Assembly (NCBI GenBank): GCA_023974075.1
Contig: CM043792.1
Location: 21,787,319-21,851,318, forward strand
DNA length: 64,000 bases
Direction of reading: 5' to 3'
From: Chaenocephalus aceratus
Taxonomy: Eukaryota > Chordata > Actinopteri > Perciformes > Channichthyidae
Shown piece by piece: positions 62,852 through 64,000 of this stretch. Position numbers and translations under genes: made by a program. The notes under the pieces are model-generated. The model did not search any database. It saw only the letters and a program-made list of their open reading frames with translations, and was not told where the DNA came from. Positions within the stretch are counted from its first letter, which is position 1. Each line of letters begins with the position of its first letter.

Positions 62852-63376
62852 CAGAGGTGGGAGAAGTACTCATATATTGTACTTGAGTGAAATTAGACGT
62901 ACCAGAGTGTAGGAGTACTCCGTTTAAATTAAAAGTCCTGCATTCAAAATGTTACTCAAGTAAAAGTAGAAAAGTATGAGCATCAAAAGTACCAAAAGTA
63001 AAAGCACTCATTATGCAGATTGGTCTAATTCACAATAATATATAATCTATGTTTTGATTATTATTATTATTGATGCATTAAAGTGTTATCAAAGCTGGTA
63101 GTTTTAATTACTTTGTATACTGCAGGGTAGATTGTGAATTTACTCCAGGTGTAACTAAAGTCTTATTAAAGTGTTGATTATTTCACATAATGTATGCAAA
63201 CTGTAAAGTAATTAAAGGTATATTAAATTAATGTAGTGGACTACACAGTGTACCTCTAAATTGTAGTGGAGTACAAAGTAGCATAACATTGAAATACTCA
63301 AGTAAAGTACAAGTATCTCAAAATTGTACTTAAATATGCTACTTGAATAAATGTACTTAGTTACTTCCCACCTTTG
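62852..63376. mobile_element. hAT-type MITE with target duplication ATACTACA
   Basis: The ends CAGAGGTGGGAGAAGTAC and TTACTTCCCACCTTTG are inverted. ATACTACA flanks both sides (62844-62851, 63377-63384). The interior is rich in ACTCAAGTAAAGTAC-like repeats in both orientations, a very common fish element. Confidence 0.92.
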
Positions 63377-63384
63377 ATACTACA

Positions 63385-64000
63385 GCTGTATGGATTTGAC
63401 TGAGACAGTTTCAATTATCAAATTGTTCCATCACTAACCGAGTTATGCCGGAAAAACATGTGAACTATCTGGTTTCCACAATACATAAAAAAGAACTTAG
63501 AAACACGTCTTTTTTCCAATCGTTAAACAAAAGTTTGACAATATTTGGTGTTATAAGAAACATTGATTCAGGTTCTTCACATATTCTCTCAGTACAGTGT
63601 CTTGGCTTACTTATTTAAATAAAATGTATTTTCTTTATTTCTAATCACTGATCTTCCTCTGAATCTTTTTTGAAGTCCCGCCTTACACTTTGAAAACCAT
63701 ATGGTTATATATAATGTGAGAATACACCGTTTTTGTTTTTACATTTTCTTTTGAAACACATATATTTTACTCTTTACATTGTTATAGGCACTGCACACTG
63801 TCCACAGTTCCTCCACATTCTCAAACACGATCACTATTCAAATATTTGCCCAAGGAGCAGAGTCCTACACAGAATCCGGGTCTTCCTCAAGAAGAGGACA
63901 TACATTAAGAGCTGACGCAGAGGTTCAAAGCAAACACTTTTTTTATTCTGCGTGTGATACAGAATTCTGTATAAAGGCACTTTAACAGGGAAGTATTGTA
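63385..64000. other. Sequence upstream of cant1, no recognised gene
   Basis: AT-rich. The longest open frame (63733-63915) has no recognisable domain. Confidence 0.4.

Noticed and set aside
63733..63915. Plus-strand 60-residue frame near the window end
   Set aside because: No start context, domain or splice support; too short to credit.

Overview
This is nuclear DNA of a ray-finned (teleost) fish. The evidence is three vertebrate genes with fish-like intron/exon structure, very dense hAT, PIF/Harbinger, L2-type LINE and solo-LTR insertions of the kind common in teleosts, long (GT)n tracts, and no bacterial-style operons. All three recognised genes are on the minus strand: timp2 (coding 7867-12759, 5 exons, 203 aa), lgals3bp (50809-53670, 5 coding exons, 586 aa) and cant1 (55218-57180, 3 coding exons, 406 aa, with a probable untranslated first exon near 62.6 kb). 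From memory of the human map, the order and shared orientation TIMP2 - LGALS3BP - CANT1 match human 17q25.3. The window is therefore a conserved-synteny block whose spacing has been inflated by transposons.

Layout. 0.2-2.0 kb: tandem array of ~150-bp units, each with an RFX X-box-like palindrome. 2-7.8 kb: AT-rich sequence, a TTAA-flanked element and a solo LTR broken by a LINE tail. 7.9-13.0 kb: timp2. 13.1-18.9 kb: one DNA element split by two insertions. 19.9-25.0 kb: one repeat copy split by a solo LTR, itself hit by a hAT, itself hit by a second hAT; then a second solo LTR and a 301-bp inverted duplication. 25.7-27.5 kb: Harbinger-type elements. 27.6-46.5 kb: one ancient hAT copy (8-bp target duplication CACTACAC) swollen to 18.9 kb by nested insertions. 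These include a YqaJ-nuclease element that carries a captured histone H3 3' end with its RNA stem-loop, two head-to-head copies of a long element, an L2-type LINE, an 82-residue intact small ORF, and a hAT within a hAT. 48.0-49.2 kb: an intact relative of the 13.1-kb element. 50.6-54.5 kb: lgals3bp with interferon-response-like motifs at its promoter. 55.2-62.7 kb: cant1, with a 252-bp (CA)n tract on its sense strand just upstream of the first coding exon.

How the genes work: TIMP2 is a secreted metalloproteinase inhibitor, galectin-3-binding protein is a secreted SRCR/BTB glycoprotein of the matrix and innate immunity, and CANT1 is a Golgi/ER UDP/GDP-preferring nucleotidase needed for proteoglycan synthesis. 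All three touch the secretory pathway and extracellular matrix, but nothing here shows co-regulation. The main points of biological interest are the unusual TIMP2 N-terminus (Cys-Arg-Cys) and short tail, and the transposon archaeology, in which target duplications and an unoccupied paralogous copy allow insertion order to be read.
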